Positions 1 through 12,733 of a stretch of 64,000 nucleotides of DNA are shown one piece after another; position 1 is the stretch's first letter; each line of letters opens with the position of its first letter. Position numbers and translations under genes: made by a program. Below the pieces are notes generated by a model, which saw nothing but the letters and a program-made list of their open reading frames with translations, ran no database searches and was not told the DNA's origin. Where the stretch lies: assembly GCA_036936605.1 (NCBI GenBank), contig JAUPFV010000002.1, positions 123,674,376 through 123,738,375 on the forward strand. Direction: 5' to 3'. Origin of the DNA: Limnanthes douglasii subsp. nivea. Its lineage: Eukaryota; Streptophyta; Magnoliopsida; Brassicales; Limnanthaceae.

Positions 1-460
1 ACACATCAAGCCCCATTTTCTGTAAACAACATAGTATGCATTTGACATCGGATTTTGTTGTAGATAAAATTCATGATTCGATTAGAGCATGTTATGCAGT
101 AACGGTGAAAAGTATAAAATCATCTGTGAAACAAGACTACGGTTTAGACATTCATTTACTGCCCTCGTGGAATGCTTTAGAGAAGACAATGAGGGAGTTT
201 TCAAAGATAGTGATACTTCTTTTAGTTTGCTAAAATTATATTTCGAATGATTAGAGAGTCGTGATATTATTCCTGATTGCCATTTGGAATTAGCTGCTAG
301 AAATGTCTTTATGTGTTGTTTTATAGCATTCAAATCGTGTCTTCAAGGTTTTCATTCATGTCGACCAATGTTTTATGTCGAAAAAAAACATTTCTAACCG
401 GAAAGAATGGGGTTGTATTGTTATATGCGGTAGTAAAGAATGACAACAACGGTTAGTCCC
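1..460 (+). pseudogene. MULE transposase fragment (copy 0)
   Basis: Truncated MuDR-type transposase. The best frame (36-233) contains LTSDFVVDKIHDS and SVKQDYG, which match the region after the DNA-binding zinc motif of the two larger MULE transposases in this window (minus strand near 51003-51120; plus strand near 55270-55370). After a frameshift near 230 the match continues through CHLELAARNVF and LQGFHSCRPMFYVE up to DNNG at about 451, where the relatives have a splice donor; GGTTAGT is also present here. The first catalytic Asp of the DDE domain (YVDGTH in MULE1) is Glu here (YVEKKH). There is no downstream exon with the other catalytic residues or the SWIM finger. The left part lies outside the window. 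It is a dead remnant; family assignment is secure from the internal comparison. Confidence 0.8.
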
Positions 461-960
461 ACGATTTTTGTATAACATACGAGTTATGTGTTTTTACCTT
501 TGTGATCGTACTCTAACGTGTTAAATATGTTTTATTTAAAACTCATTCATGTGATTTCCATGTTCATGTAAACCATGCTAGACATGTGTAAACTATTGGT
601 TGTTGGCGTGCGATTTGTATCTTATGTCCAGATGATGTGATACTTCGTTTGTTGAAATATTACATGAATGCGATTGTTGTGATATTGAATGAATGTGAGT
701 TATTTGTTTGTTCCTCATCCTTTGAATTTGATTTGGAGCATATTATTTACGAGTAATACATCTATTGTGAATTAGAGTTAACTCATAAAAATACATTTCA
801 TAATAAAAAAAACCAATGTGACTTGCCTTCTCAAACATTTCAGAGTATATCAAAATAATATTTCAAAAAATGTACACAACAACATCTCTGAGACCATCCT
901 ATGATTTGACAAATAAAGAAACACTATGATAAAATATAATACATAAAGTTGAATCTTAAG
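461..960. other. intron-like remainder of MULE copy 0
   Basis: AT-rich sequence after the conserved splice donor of the MULE fragment. No exon resembling the second transposase exon of MULE1 or MULE2 follows, so the copy was probably cut here. No gene seen. Confidence 0.4.
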
Positions 961-999
961 GAACTTAAGATCTATTTACATTTTAAACACGTTCATTCT

Positions 1000-2400
1000 C
1001 CACATGTTCGACTCTGGGTTCCAGTTCTTTTGGTCTGGTAGTCAATTCCACGGTATCTCGATTGGTGATACGGTGGTGTCTTTCTTCTGTATAGTATTCT
1101 ATTATGTCCCCAGTTCCTTAACCCTTGTGGCCACTTCTCTTGTTATCGCCTCCTACTGCCGCTGCAAATCTTGTGTAGTCTCTGACTCCTTTGGCGCATA
1201 GTCATTTGCTTCAACTTCATGTTCATATGGCATAACAACTCCATCCTCTGCCACCTTTTCATTCCCAATCTTTGGTGCAAGATATTTAATTTCAAACACT
1301 ACCTCGTTCGCTGGTTCATGTGAGGTAGCATCTGCCTCATTTTTAGGTAGGTCCAGTACCACTATTGTTGTTGTACTCTCACCATGCACCACTACCGGCT
1401 CCTCTGAGGTTGCATCAACCGTTTATTCAATCGTTACTACCTGTGAGGTAGTTTTTTTCTTGCCTTACACCACTAATGGTTCCTCTGAGGTTATATTTGC
1501 CTCCGGTTCTATATGCACAATTGATGTACTCTCTGGTTGCACCATAGTACAACCATCAATCCCTATAATATAAAAAAAGTAGACTTACTTAGCACCATTT
1601 CACTATGTGTCACACTAAAAATTTCAGTTACATGCTTATCTACTTCTTCATCTGATTTGGTGGCTCTAAGTTCTGTATTTTCTAAATTATCAACCTCTTC
1701 CAGTTTCGTTTGGTCATTCCATGTAACATCCTCTTCATCATCTTCAGCTTCATCTGATGCTTTTGTGTCTACATCCTCTTTGCTATGTTTCATTGGGAAA
1801 CCATGTTTGTGTGAGACATAAAAAATAGTCTTAGGTGTTAACTGTTTAGTTGGTACCACATGCACTGTTTCTGGAACCTCCTCATCTACAAAATAGAAAG
1901 ACAGGGAATATGATCTCTTAAGTGCTTTATTTTCAGCTTCAACGTTTTCATTGGATCCGTGAGAACAATAATTATGTGTCTCTCTTTTCGTGCTAGTGAA
2001 CACTTCAACGGTTTATTTTCAAATGATAACCGGTACATATTGGTCTTTCTTTCTTCTTCCACTCTCTCACATAAAAGTAAACTTGAAAGTCCCTTGAACA
2101 TTATTGTGTTCGTCATACTGATACTAGTTATACGCTTCAGTATCTCTTTTTCTTTGTTTTTCTTTGAGTTAGCAACTTTTTTACTATCAGATCTTTGAGC
2201 AGGAATTCAAAGTCATCATCATCGCCCCCGTCGTCTAGAGGCACAACTTCTCTTGGTGTTGTGAGCATGTTTGAGTTTTTGTTAAATGGGGGTTCCGTTT
2301 CACTTGGGGATGATTGTTTTGGTGTTGTAGGTAGGAGTGAGGGATCGTTAAATCTGGTTTATGTTTCACATGTGAATTTTAGTCTTGTTATAGAATGAAA
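1000..2400 (-). pseudogene. degenerate acidic coding stretch, unrecognised
   Basis: The minus strand has open stretches at 1153-1392 and 1563-2003, with stops and frame changes between and beyond them. The translation is hydrophilic and acidic (for example EAEDDEEDVTW and KLEEVDNLENTEL) with Thr/Val/Glu-rich segments, and no recognised domain. Low-complexity acidic text like this is also found in the linker exons of the Ulp1-like gene of MULE1 (44148-45761). It faces the MULE transposase fragment at 1-460 in the convergent arrangement seen in MULE1 and MULE2. Inference: possibly the linker of a decayed Ulp1-type gene of copy 0. The alternative is a decayed host gene. No function can be assigned. 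Confidence 0.25.
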
Positions 2401-2770
2401 GGTTCAGGTATTGCTTTGTCGGGTTTTGGTGGAAAGAGGTTGGCTTGATTTGTTCGGCTTTTTGCTTGTTTTTCTGGTCCAAGGCTTTCTTCATTTTATG
2501 AATACTTTCCTCATGCGATGTCGATTGTCTCTAGAGTTCCCGCCAACTTCCACCCATCATAAGGATCCTATTTCATCCTTTGTCAATAACAGCTCAGAAT
2601 CCAAAACGTATCCAGTCAATAACAATCACTTAAAGCAGTGGTTACTAAAAAAAATAACAAGAAATTTACCAAGTAGAAAAACTATTATTGCCAGAAAAGA
2701 GAAGTTACATCTATTTAGTGTGTCTTCCTTATTTATATATTTCTTTCTCGTTAATGGACGGTTACAATGA

Positions 2771-3877
2771 CCTTTATTTCCACTAATTACACTTGTAACT
2801 CCATTTACATCATGGAGCCTACATTTATGACTAAGTTTGTTAGTGGTTTGCTAAGTATGTTATAGTGGCATTAAATCGGGGTTTGAACCGTTTTTATTTT
2901 GGAACGCGCTTGATTTTCTTCAACTGAGCCTAGTCCAATAGTCTTCTAGCTCAGTTTCCTCGCTTGGTTATAAGAACGTAATGGTCCAAGCGCAACCTGT
3001 GCGGTTTTGCCGCTCGATCGGTCCTTGATTCATTCTTTCTCGTGTAACTCAGCTAGTCAACGTGCTCGTCTGTTTTTACCATTATTGACTTTATCAATTT
3101 AGCCTCGCGTTCCATCTCTCCTCTTTATCACGCTCGGTTGCTTCTTTGTTAGGTGTTCGGATTATTATCTTGCCCAGGTTTGTCCTTTACTCTTTCAACA
3201 TATTCATCTGCTCGGTTCTTCCTTTCTTCAATCTGGAGAATGGCCCTTATTAGGGCACCCCTTAGTTTATGGATTTTTCATTTATTTAAATTATAAATCG
3301 ATAAATTAAAATCATATGTAGTAGTAGATGAATCATTCTCGTGTGAAATTCAAACACAACTCAAATGATCCTAACGGTTATTACCTTTTTATCATTGTTT
3401 TTTTCCATTTGAACAACACGTGGGTGGACTGGATTTACGGTGGTTAGTGACGGTTCTGACACAACCATTTTTAGAAAATGGCACTTAGCGCTTGGGTTTT
3501 TTGGAAGTGTGTTTTTTATTGCTCACGATTTGCACATCTCATCACAAGTGGCAACTGTGTAAATTATTATCTTGCATATACCATGAACGATAGTTTCTCT
3601 TAATCGTTTTTTCTTTTCCATTTGCAAATATTTCCTGTCGTTTGTCCCATAGAGGTTTGTGTCTATCTTCAAACTGCAACACAAGTAAGTGAATATCCTT
3701 ATTTGCTTATGTATATGCTTAGCATTGAGTATTTGGGGAAACCCTAGTTCTTGGATGAGTGATATTCTACTTACGACGAGACCCAATCAAATTTTATTTA
3801 TTCGTGACACCAACCCCTTACCTTCTATAATAATTTTTCTTATTCATGATTTGACGCATTGCAATCAAGTAGAAACA
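2771..3877. other. non-coding flank of the old Tat element
   Basis: No gene seen. By position the downstream LTR of the minus-strand Tat element could lie here, but I found no stretch matching the 12480-13000 side, so no LTR is called. Sequence before the ATG at 3878 would hold the extra gene's promoter; no clear TATA box was seen. Confidence 0.3.
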
Positions 3878-5030
3878 ATGGCACCAAAAAGGGCAAGAAA
3901 GAAGAAAGTGGAGAAAACTACGGTATTTGAATTCGAAGACCTAATTTTTCTAGAAGATTACTTTATTCGAATATCTCACAAGTATGAGTATTTGGATGAT
4001 GTTGGGCTACTTAGTTTTAGGGCGAGTTATCGGATACCTGAGGATGTTACAATAAGGGTTCCCTCGGTTGGTGAGCATCCATACCAGGCGTGGGAAACTA
4101 AAACTTGCCTATTCACAACTGTTTTTGATTGGCCTCTCCGCCTTCCTCTACCTCTGCTAATTCTTGACTTTTTATAGCATAATAGGTATTTGTCCCACCA
4201 AATTTTCCGTTAATAGGTGGAGAATGATTCTTAGTATAATGATGAGTTCACACCTGCTAGGGATTAAGATTTGTCTGGCCGATCTGTTATTAGCCATCGA
4301 TGTAACTAAGGTTGCAAAATCCCCTTTCTTCTATGCCCAGCTGACTGGGATTAAAAATATTGTTGAACTCCCCTCGTTAAATAAATATTGGAAGCATTCC
4401 TTTGTGTTTGTGTAAGGCAATTGGGAACATGAGAAACCTATAATAAATATCCAATTAGAAAAAACGTCGAGAGTAAAGTGTAAGTGTTAGTAGCATAGTC
4501 TATATATTTAACTTCTTGAACACTAAATTAATCTTTGATTAATTGTTTGTGCAGGTGAAGGAGCTAATCATGAGTGGTGGAAAGAAGGTTTGACAAAAGA
4601 GTGTAAAAATCTGTTGATTGAAGTCGGAAACCTAGCTAGTTCTACCTGGTTGCAGGAGCCCACACTACTCTTTACTCAAATTAGTTATCTTAGATCTGGT
4701 TTGTGGACAGTACCAGAATTGACGGTTACAAAAGAGGGTAGAGTGATTATAGCAGACGGTGCAGAAGCCTCTGTACAATGTATTTGAGCTTTCATTGAAA
4801 AATGGTACTAAAAAAAGAATAGTGCTTGGGTTTGGCTTGCAGTGCCTCAGACAAAAAAAATAAGGGGGGTCAAGGGGTCTTCCTCAGTCCCTTGTCAGAA
4901 TGATCGAAAAGGGAGGGGGGGGGGGTGTTGGTTATTCAGTGAGTGGATGAGGTGAACTATGATGAAAAGAATGTGACTGGAGGGTAGGGTAATGAGGAAG
5001 GTACCTGAGTGCGACGTGAGCGCGATGATC

Positions 5031-5074
<44 letters not shown>

Positions 5075-6557
5075 AATGATGATGATGATAATGATAATGA
5101 TGAAGATTCAACTCCATTAGCGAATCCTTGGCAGAAGAAGCCAAAGTTGGTGCTTGATATTATTCCTTTTACAACATGGAAATTAAAATTAAGGGAGGAA
5201 GAGAGTGAAAGTGGAGATGTCATGCAGGAAAAACCTTTTGAACCTCATGTTCCCCTTACAGTAAGTAAAGAGCGAGGGAAGGGGCCCGAGGTCGTTGCCG
5301 AGCAGGTTGACCTGGTGGAGGACAGCGACAATGAGGGAGAAGATCCCAAGAAGGTGATTCTGAAAGATGTAGCAAAAAGGATGAAGAACTTTGTGAAAAT
5401 TTCAACTATTCATTCATTGTCCTCGTTAGGGCGAGGGATGAGTTCACTGTCCACTTATGTCAATATCGCAAGGCCCGAGCTTGCTCCAGCTGGGAACAAA
5501 GATGATGGGACCAATTAAAATAACATCATCATGGATGAATTGATTCCTAAGAGGATCGTCATGACTCGTTCATCAATTCTGATGTTTGAACAACTCAAAC
5601 GCATTCTTGAGCTGTCATATTATGATGGAAGGCCCATGAGCGATATTATTCAACTTCAGGTCGAACTCTCCATTGAGGTAAGAATAAGTTGCATTACATA
5701 ATTTATTAGTTGGAATTCTTGGTGGGATTAAATGTGTATATTTGGCAGTTGCACCACAACTCGGTCGTACTGTCTTATCGGCAGATGTCTGCTGCCAACA
5801 TTGAGGTGATGGAGAGGTAGAAACCAGAGCCCATACTATTTAGGTCGGCAAAATCTCTAGCTGCCGATCTTGTGCGATTGAGGCACACTTATGGATCTGC
5901 CAAAGCCTCGAAAGACAAAGCGATTGAGACGAGCTAGAAGCTTCAAGTCGAGATAACAACCCTAAAAGAGGCCTTAGTTTGTAGTGAAGAGAAATATAAG
6001 GAGTTCTCCACTGGTAACACTTCCCTACTAACTCTGAATAATATTTTAATTTAGAGCTCGAATTTGCTGAACCAAAATATGGCGCAAGCCAAAGGGGTGG
6101 AAGAACAAGCTGCATGGCTAGTTGCGATAACATCGGAAAAGGGTGATCTGAAAGGGAAAATGGAGAATGCGCAGAAGGAATTTTACCTCAAATGGCAACA
6201 ATGGGGAGAGAAACGTAAAATGGCGCTAGATGAGCGGGAGAACCAAGTGATGGGCATTAATATGGATATGATAGCGATTGAGAAGCAACAAGCTTTCTCC
6301 GAGCTACTAGTGCTCAATCCTGGGATAAAGCTTGGAGCGTTGAGTTGTTGATAGAGCTTTCTGCTTGCCCCAAAGTCAAGTCGGCTCGGGTGGAAGATGG
6401 AAACAACTTATCTAAGGTAAAGGCTAATAATTTTATAGCTCGCCCGACCGTATTAGTCCCTGCTGTGATCGGTCGGACTAATTTGAAGGGTACAGAAGCT
6501 CACCCGACCATCGTGGTCCCTGTCGTGGCTGACCTAGTCAATGCGAAAAGGTGTTGA
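3878..6557 (+). pseudogene. antisense extra gene (aORF) of the old Tat element
   Basis: It starts at ATG 3878 with a Lys/Arg-rich N-terminus. Residues encoded at about 4000-4430 match the young element's aORF: FDWPLRLPL against FNWGLRFPL, and ICPTKFSVNRW against LCPTQLSPNGW, with a frameshift near 4170. This is the 'putative gypsy-type transposon' domain found in aORFs of plant Tat elements. A likely intron (GTAAGT near 4480, CAG near 4554) corresponds to the single intron of the young copy. Downstream are an Asp run from a GAT repeat (5023-5093), an acidic region to 5518, a second possible intron near 5680-5750, and a Lys/Glu/Gln-rich coiled-coil-like segment (6064-6351). Several stops interrupt it. 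Function in the family is unknown; this copy is dead. Confidence 0.65.
5023..5103 (+). repeat. (GAT)n microsatellite inside the aORF
   Basis: A run of GAT triplets with a few AAT interruptions encodes poly-Asp with scattered Asn in the aORF frame. Other frames give poly-Ser or poly-His readings that are only translations of the repeat. Confidence 0.95.
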
Positions 6558-7290
6558 GGCTCAATATACTGATGTGATTCCTACCTCGATTGACTCTACC
6601 ATTCTTTCCCATGTTTTTAATTCTTTAAATATCTAATATGTAATACTGATGTGACACTTGGAACCTATATCCTCACATGTTAATTATTTTTCGTGCCTTT
6701 ACACCTTTTGAACTTGATTGACGTATAACTTTGATAATATCGCTCTTAAGGTATATGTTTATTCATTGTAAATGATGGGTGTTCGTATGAGTGATTATTA
6801 CTCTATAGATTTTTATATGTTAGTTGGAGACATATTTATTACTTATTATAGTTACGCCGACGAATCCTTACAAGATCGAGCTCAGAAGGGCTCATTGCAC
6901 AGATTAGGGAAAAATGTATCCTTCTAGCTGAATCGCGGCGAGGCCTAAAAGGCGATATTGTATGGTCTTCTATAGACTTGGTTTGTAACAAGTTTGGAAA
7001 TATACCCGGTACAAGGTATGAGCCTTAGTATGACCTTTACGTAGCCTATAGGCGTGGTCGATCAGCCCGATGGTGTTTACAGATACTTAGTCTGAACTCA
7101 ATGTGGTCCCTTACGTAGCCCATAGGTGTGGTCATTGACCCATTTTCTATTTGTAAGGATGGAGATTACATAATAAACACGTGGTGGCGAAAGCATAAAA
7201 TATATTCTGAAGGAAAATAGTTGTTCAGATGCCTCATCAAAAAAAACCCCTACGCGCCATCAGGGGGGAAAAAGAGTGCATCATTAGTTT
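6558..7290. other. non-coding spacer between convergent aORF and pol
   Basis: No gene. It holds a diverged direct repeat: CTTTACGTAGCCTATAGGCG at about 7030 and CTTACGTAGCCCATAGGTG at about 7108, each followed by TGGTC. The stretch corresponds to 30950-31400 of the young element, where gag-pol and the aORF also end facing each other. Confidence 0.5.
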
Positions 7291-8439
7291 CTAGATAGAA
7301 TGACGATACAATTTTAGATGATTTACATTCCATGGGTGCTTTAAGGCGTAACCCTCAGTATTTGTTAGCCGATAAGCGCCACTGTATCCATGGAGCTAAC
7401 TTTGTAGGGCCCCTCCTAGTTAGGACCTAATTTATTGACCCCTCAGTCTCCTGACCCTTGGAACATTTTTTTCATTACCAAGTCTTCAATCTTGAAGCTG
7501 TGTGGCTCTAACCGAGTATTAGATCGCTCCCGCATAAGACTTTGATAGTGATTTTCTCTAACACGTCCTTGGACGCGTCGCTCTTCTAAGAGGTCGATAC
7601 TTTCTGCTCGAGTCACCAAGTTTGTTTCCTCCTCATAGTTCTCGATGCGATGATGCGGAACGATGATCTTTGCTGGTGTTACTGCTTCATTTCCTTAGAC
7701 GAGAGCGAATGAACGGTGTCACTCCCGTTGTAGTCCGAGGGGTAGTCCTATATGCCCATAAGACCTCACCCAATTTGTATAGCCATTTTCCTTTGGCTCC
7801 CTCAAGTTTCTTCTTGATACCTTCTAAGATTGTTTTGTTCGTCACTTCCACTTGTCCATTTTCCTAGGGGTAGTAAGACGTGAAGAAATGCATCCCGATC
7901 CTATATCTTTTGCAAAAGATGGTTACTACCAAATTTTGGAACTGTGGTCCGTTATCTGTCATCAAAACACGTGGCATGCCATACCGAGTCAAAATTTGAT
8001 TATCGATAAAATCGCATACCTCTTGTGAGCGGGTCCTAAATAAGGCTTTAGCCTCAACGCATTTGAAGAAGTAGTCTAACGTAACAATCAAGAACTGCCT
8101 CTTTCCAGTTTCCATTGGTAGCGGCCCGACAACGTCGATGCCCCATCTATCGAAAGGGAATAGGACGAAGACGGCTTGCATAGGCTCGCTTGGTATATGT
8201 CTGGTATTAGCAAAATGCTGGCATTGATGACACTGTTGCACCAACGGTTCTGCATTAGCTACCAATTCTGGCCAATAGTATCCAACCAATAGAAACCTTC
8301 GAATCAAACCTCGATATCCCCATCGGGCACCTGCCTCTCCGGCAGGTAAGTCGTGCACAACCGAGCTTGCCTTAGCCCGGTCGAGGCAGCGAAGTAGTGG
8401 GCGGGTGATACTCTTTCTGTATAATATATTATCTAGCAC
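7291..8439 (-). pseudogene. Ty3/gypsy integrase (old Tat element)
   Basis: The zinc-binding region has lost both His residues (AGARWGYRGL where the young copy has GSAHCGFRAL) but keeps the CHQC cysteine pair. The catalytic core retains WGIDVVGPLP and MTDNGPQF, giving two of three DDE acidic residues. The frame ends at 7864 before the catalytic Glu. The C-terminal part continues with stops as a match to LAPTWEGPYTV of the young copy, at about 7370-7440, and ends with HPWNVNHLKLY before the stop at 7291. It would have inserted cDNA into host DNA; it is non-functional here. Confidence 0.8.
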
Positions 8440-9536
8440 ACAATTTTTTTTGTCTTTTGGTGCAGGGCTCTAGCGTCATTCTTATTAGCTTGCAGCACAG
8501 CTGAGTTTACGTATTGTAAATATGGTTGTCGTCATTCTCTGTTATTATGAATTGCATGTATAATTTCCTCTTTGGTGATGACTTCTGTTTTCGGTAATTG
8601 TTGAAGGGGGACTAAAGGGTTCTCTCCTGAGGCTGCAGTTTTTGCTAACAGGTCTAATGTTGAATTCTCTAGGCGGGGGACCTGTTCATATGACACCCTG
8701 ATAAATTTGGACTCATAATCCATGAGTATGGAGAGGTAGCTCTGGATTCCTTCATTTTTGCATCATAAGTGTTAATATCTTGATTAACAACTAGTTGCGA
8801 ATTCAATTGAATCCTAAGACTGCACGCCTCGCATATCAAATCCAACTTTATACCATACATGAGTGCTTCGTACTCTGCAAAGTTTTTTGGGACAGGGAAA
8901 TTAAACCGGATTGCTTGCTTGATTTCATCTCAAGTAGGAAAGCGGAGCACCACCCCAGCTTCACCGCCCAATGTACTAGAGGCTCTGTTTGCTTCGATCA
9001 CCCATACGATGTGTTCGGCCTCGATAGGTTGTTCTTCTAGTGGGTATTTGTCTAGACGAAGAGAACTCAACTAAAATATTGGCTACATCCTTGCCTTTAA
9101 TGGCGGTTCAATGCTCGAACCATATGTCATATTCTTCTACCTCAAGATTCCACTTGGCTAGGCACCCTAACGCATCAGGCTTCTACAACACAGCTCGAAG
9201 GGGAAAGGTTGTTCGCACGTAGATTATATGTCCTTGATAGTATGGTCGCATTTTTCGAGCGGTTGTGACTAACCCCAAAGTGATTTTTTCTAGGTTGAGG
9301 CACCTCGTTTCAGCGTCAATTAGCGTTTTGCTGGAGTAGTACACCGGTCTTTGGACATCGTTTGGCTCACGTTTCAGAATTGGACTAACAGAAAATAGAG
9401 ATACCGATAAATATAGAAACAACGGCTTCCCAGCCACGGGTGCAGATAAAATTATGGGCGACGTGAGATATAGCTTTAAATCGATAAATGCCTTGCCACA
9501 GTCCTCCATCCTACTAAACTTCTTTGCTCCTTTCAC
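8440..9536 (-). pseudogene. RT connection, RNase H and second RNase H remnants (old Tat element)
   Basis: The minus-strand frame 9536-9183 contains FIDLKLYLTSP, RPVYYSSKTLIDAE and LGLVTTARKMRPYYQGH, matching the RNase H of the young element (PVYYISKSLIDAE, VIAARKMRPYFQAH). Further left, 8723-8532 has RVPRLENSTLDLLAKTA, the C-terminal signature of the second, archaeal-type RNase H characteristic of the Tat lineage. The middle, 8724-9180, is broken by frameshifts. Confidence 0.7.
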
Positions 9537-9556
9537 GATTTAAAAAAAAATTAAAT

Positions 9557-10160
9557 TTAATCTAAGGCCCGAGAAATGAATTGTGATAGGGAGGCGAGGC
9601 GTCGCGTAAGGCATTGCACTTCCTCGATCGTCTTTGGGGGTGCAATTTTTAAACCTGCATTTAGTTGGACGGGTTCAGCTTCTATACCCCTCTGACTTAG
9701 CACGTAGCTTAAGAATTTACCACTAGCAACCCCAAATGAGCATTTATTTGGGTTAAGCTTGAGGTTAAACTGGCAGAGTAAGTCGAAAACAATTTGTAGC
9801 ATTTCTAAGTGTTGCTCTTCTGTGTGTGTCTTGATGATCATCTCATCAATATATGCCTCTAAATGTTTTCCTATGTGATCTTGGAATATTTGATTGATTA
9901 ACCGCTAGTATGTGGACCCGACATTCTTTAAGCCAAGATGCATGACCAACACTCGCCTCCCATGCAAATACGTCCAAATTCTGGGCTAGTAGTTCAATTA
10001 AAGATTTCTTAAACTGAGGTGATAACTTACCACCCATCCGTAGGATGCGTCCCTCAGTGATGAGTTCCTCTGTTGCTTCTAAAATTGCATTGTCCGACTA
10101 TTCTACCTCGCACGGGTCATCGATCGGGTTAGGTAAGGGGGGATAAGGATTTCCACCCTG
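9557..10160 (-). pseudogene. reverse transcriptase remnant with palm deletion (old Tat element)
   Basis: The N-terminal part reads ELLAQNLDVFAWE (young copy: FLKDHQHVFAW). The next recognisable block is LGLKNVGSTY, so about 140 residues carrying the first catalytic Asp are missing. The YIDD box reads YIDE, changing the second Asp of the pair. Downstream FNLKLNPNKCSFGV and SGKFLSYVLSQRGIE are well conserved. It cannot be active. Confidence 0.8.
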
Positions 10161-10164
10161 TGAA

Positions 10165-10860
10165 CCCCATCGACGGTTGATTGCTACCGGATGGGCTTGG
10201 ATGGGTCGACAAATACTGCATAGCATGCTCTTGCCATGCGCTGGCTTTCTCGGATTATATCGACTGAGTTTCCCACTAGGTATTTCACACATTGCCTGAA
10301 TGTACACGGATTCGCCTCCATTCTGTGCATCCACGGTCGTCCGATAATTACATGATATGGGCTCGACACGTCGGAAATTATGAACATTTTTTTGAGCTCC
10401 CTCTTAGTTATTACATGCCCCACTTTGACCATCAACTCTATTTCCCCCACACATTGAGAAGTTTTTCCTTCATAGCCGACCAAGGTTGAGTGGGATTGTA
10501 AGGCGGCACGTTTAGCATTCGATCAAAGCTGTATTTGAAAATAATATTAGCCGAGCTACCCCCGATATCGTCGTCGATAAAGTTGAGATCAGCCACAGGA
10601 TCCCTGTAAGTTTTGTAGGAGGTGGCGTCAATTTTGTACCCATCAAAGTCGTTAATTGGCTGCTTGTTAGAGGTTGTTCTTGTAATGTCACTGGATTTCC
10701 TCCGGCGATTGTAAAAAGGGATGAGATGTCGTTTGGTTCATAGATACTGTTGCTGGCGACCTCCGAATCCTCCCCATTAGCGGTGCTATATGACAGTGTG
10801 CCAACTTCATCTGTAATCACTGAGTTTCCTCCTGCAACTGTAAGGAGTCATTATTATTTA
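10165..10860 (-). pseudogene. aspartic protease remnant (old Tat element)
   Basis: The minus strand reads IDDDIGGSSANIIF near 10540-10580, matching ILVDTGSSANILF of the young copy, so the DTG active site is altered to DIG. About 10480-10184 continues with YHVIIGRPWMHRMEA, the flap-distal ILGR-type motif, and RECYAV-like text. Several stops and frameshifts separate these pieces. Confidence 0.65.
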
Positions 10861-10899
10861 CTTGTATCTAGTTTTCCCTCATTCTTTTCTTACCCTCGA

Positions 10900-11980
10900 T
10901 AGTCGGACGAGCATCCTCACGACGATCAGGATGTGAGTGTTGCTCTTGCTACTTGATGAATTGTACCAGCTCGCCGATGTCTATAAGTCTCTAGACTTCC
11001 TCCTGAGCTGCCAACACTCGTCAGTAGGATGCCCATGATTGTTGTGGTAAGTACAAAAATACCGGTTCGATCGCTTGAAACTGGGTGCACTCATCACACG
11101 CGGTGTTTGATACTTAGTTCGGTGGAGTAAACCGCGTGGAAGGATTTTCAAAGTGTTGAGGGCGTCAGTTGGTTTCTCGCCAGTGTTGATCCTCAACTCT
11201 CTTTCACTCTGATACTCCTTCCATGAAATCTGACACATGTCTGTCCGGTGAGTCCCGCTTTCGAGCATCATCCACTCTAATGAAAGTGTCCGCTAGGAGG
11301 AGTGGATCCCCCATTATCTCCGTTGGAAACTTGATACGGTCAACGTAAAGGTCCCCTCTCCGGTCAAGTCCCCGTTTGAGTGAGACCACCGCCATATTTA
11401 TTGCTAAATCTGGAAGGGCATTCATAGCATGAACAAAAAGTCTAAGATAAATTTTAATGGACTCACCTTGTCTTTGGTAGAGATTCATGATCGAGTCTCG
11501 GTCGCGCTTAAGTTCCTTGTTACCAACGAAACTTTCCCTGAATGTTTTCCAAACACCAGCAAAATCATGGATAGATCCCTTTGGTAGGCTGCTGAACTAG
11601 TCCATCGCGTTTCCTTTGAGAGTCATAGATAGGGCTCGACATAACATTGCGTCGTCTAGGTTAAACGCCATCATCATATTACGGAATTGTTCCATGTGCC
11701 TCTCTAGATTGCCCGTTCCATCATAAGCCTACATTCGGAAGAGATGGAATTTTCTTGGCAACTGGGCCTCAAACAATTTATCCGATAAGGGTGAATCTTT
11801 AAGTATGTAGGCCGGCATCCTAGGACGCACCTAATTATAACGGACATTCCCATCATCTCGCGCTCTTTTAAAGGTAGCGGGGTCGACCTCCTTCCTAAGC
11901 TTCAGCTTTTTAGATCGGTTTTGACCTCCGCTCTCCATATCTTCTTCTTTCTTGTCATCGCGCTTGGATGATCCTTCCAT
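10900..11980 (-). pseudogene. gag remnant (old Tat element)
   Basis: It starts at a minus-strand ATG at 11980. Gag core motifs match the young copy: YDGTGNLERHMEQF against YDGSTDPDNHLEQF, and FVGNKELKRDRDS against FVGSKELKGNGD. A CCHC-like knuckle, FCTYHNNHGHPTDEC, sits near 11000-11060 and has the FCxYHxxxGHxTxxC form shared with the young element. In-frame TAG codons occur where the relative or context suggests Gln (near 11832 and 11731), and one replaces Trp. The protein would package element RNA; this copy is dead. Confidence 0.7.
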
Positions 11981-12733
11981 CCGGTTAGCTCGGCTAGTCT
12001 CTGCCCAGAATTGTGATTTGCTGGACTCGTTCCCCTAACTTAGCGGTGAGCGCGTGGAGAGCGTCGTTCATTCCGGCTATAGTAGTGTGTACAGAATGTG
12101 ATACACGTTCAACATCATATGAAGATGATGTGATTTACTACATAAATGCAGATGCACGTTCACTAAAATCAAAATTCAAGGATCTTTCCCCAAATTAGAG
12201 TAAAAAAACATCAACCTACAACCAATAGTAACCACAACACAATCATAACGAGCAAAGAACGATCACCAACCACACCCATAAAATAACCACACAACGTAAA
12301 ATCAAAATCAAAACCATAAACAAAACTTGACAAAAGATATACCTACTAACCTATACATATACTAATCAACCAAACAATATAATAAACAATATAAACACTA
12401 TAAACGCAGAACTACATAATCAACTCAAAGATTAAACAACTTGATTATGTTGAGTTTGGTTTAGAAATTAAAAAACAAGTATACTGAGGTTTAAACACTG
12501 ACTCCGGCTTCGTATAGGATATATCGACATAGTTTAACTGGCATGAGATGTTTTCAGCACCTTTACCGAAGTTTAAGGTGGTCGGCTGTTTCGTCGGGAT
12601 TAAATGGCGGTTGGGTTAGGCGAACGAGTTACGAGGTTTCTGCTCTGGGGTTTCGTTTTTCACTATTCAAATTTAGTCTAGTAAATTTGGGAGAGAATAG
12701 GTAGTGAAAAGTCTGTCTTAGAGAGGAAAAAAG
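11981..12733. other. gag leader and possible upstream LTR of the old Tat element
   Basis: No gene. 12190-12420 is strikingly A/C-rich on the plus strand, as expected for a purine-poor leader. No primer binding site was identified with confidence. Confidence 0.35.

Noticed and set aside
2400..3300. Possible LTR partner of the 12480-13000 region
   Set aside because: I compared the two stretches and found no convincing shared sequence, so no LTR pair is claimed for the old Tat element.
4932..5223. Poly-His and poly-Ser frames on the minus strand
   Set aside because: They are only other-frame translations of the GAT microsatellite at 5023-5103.
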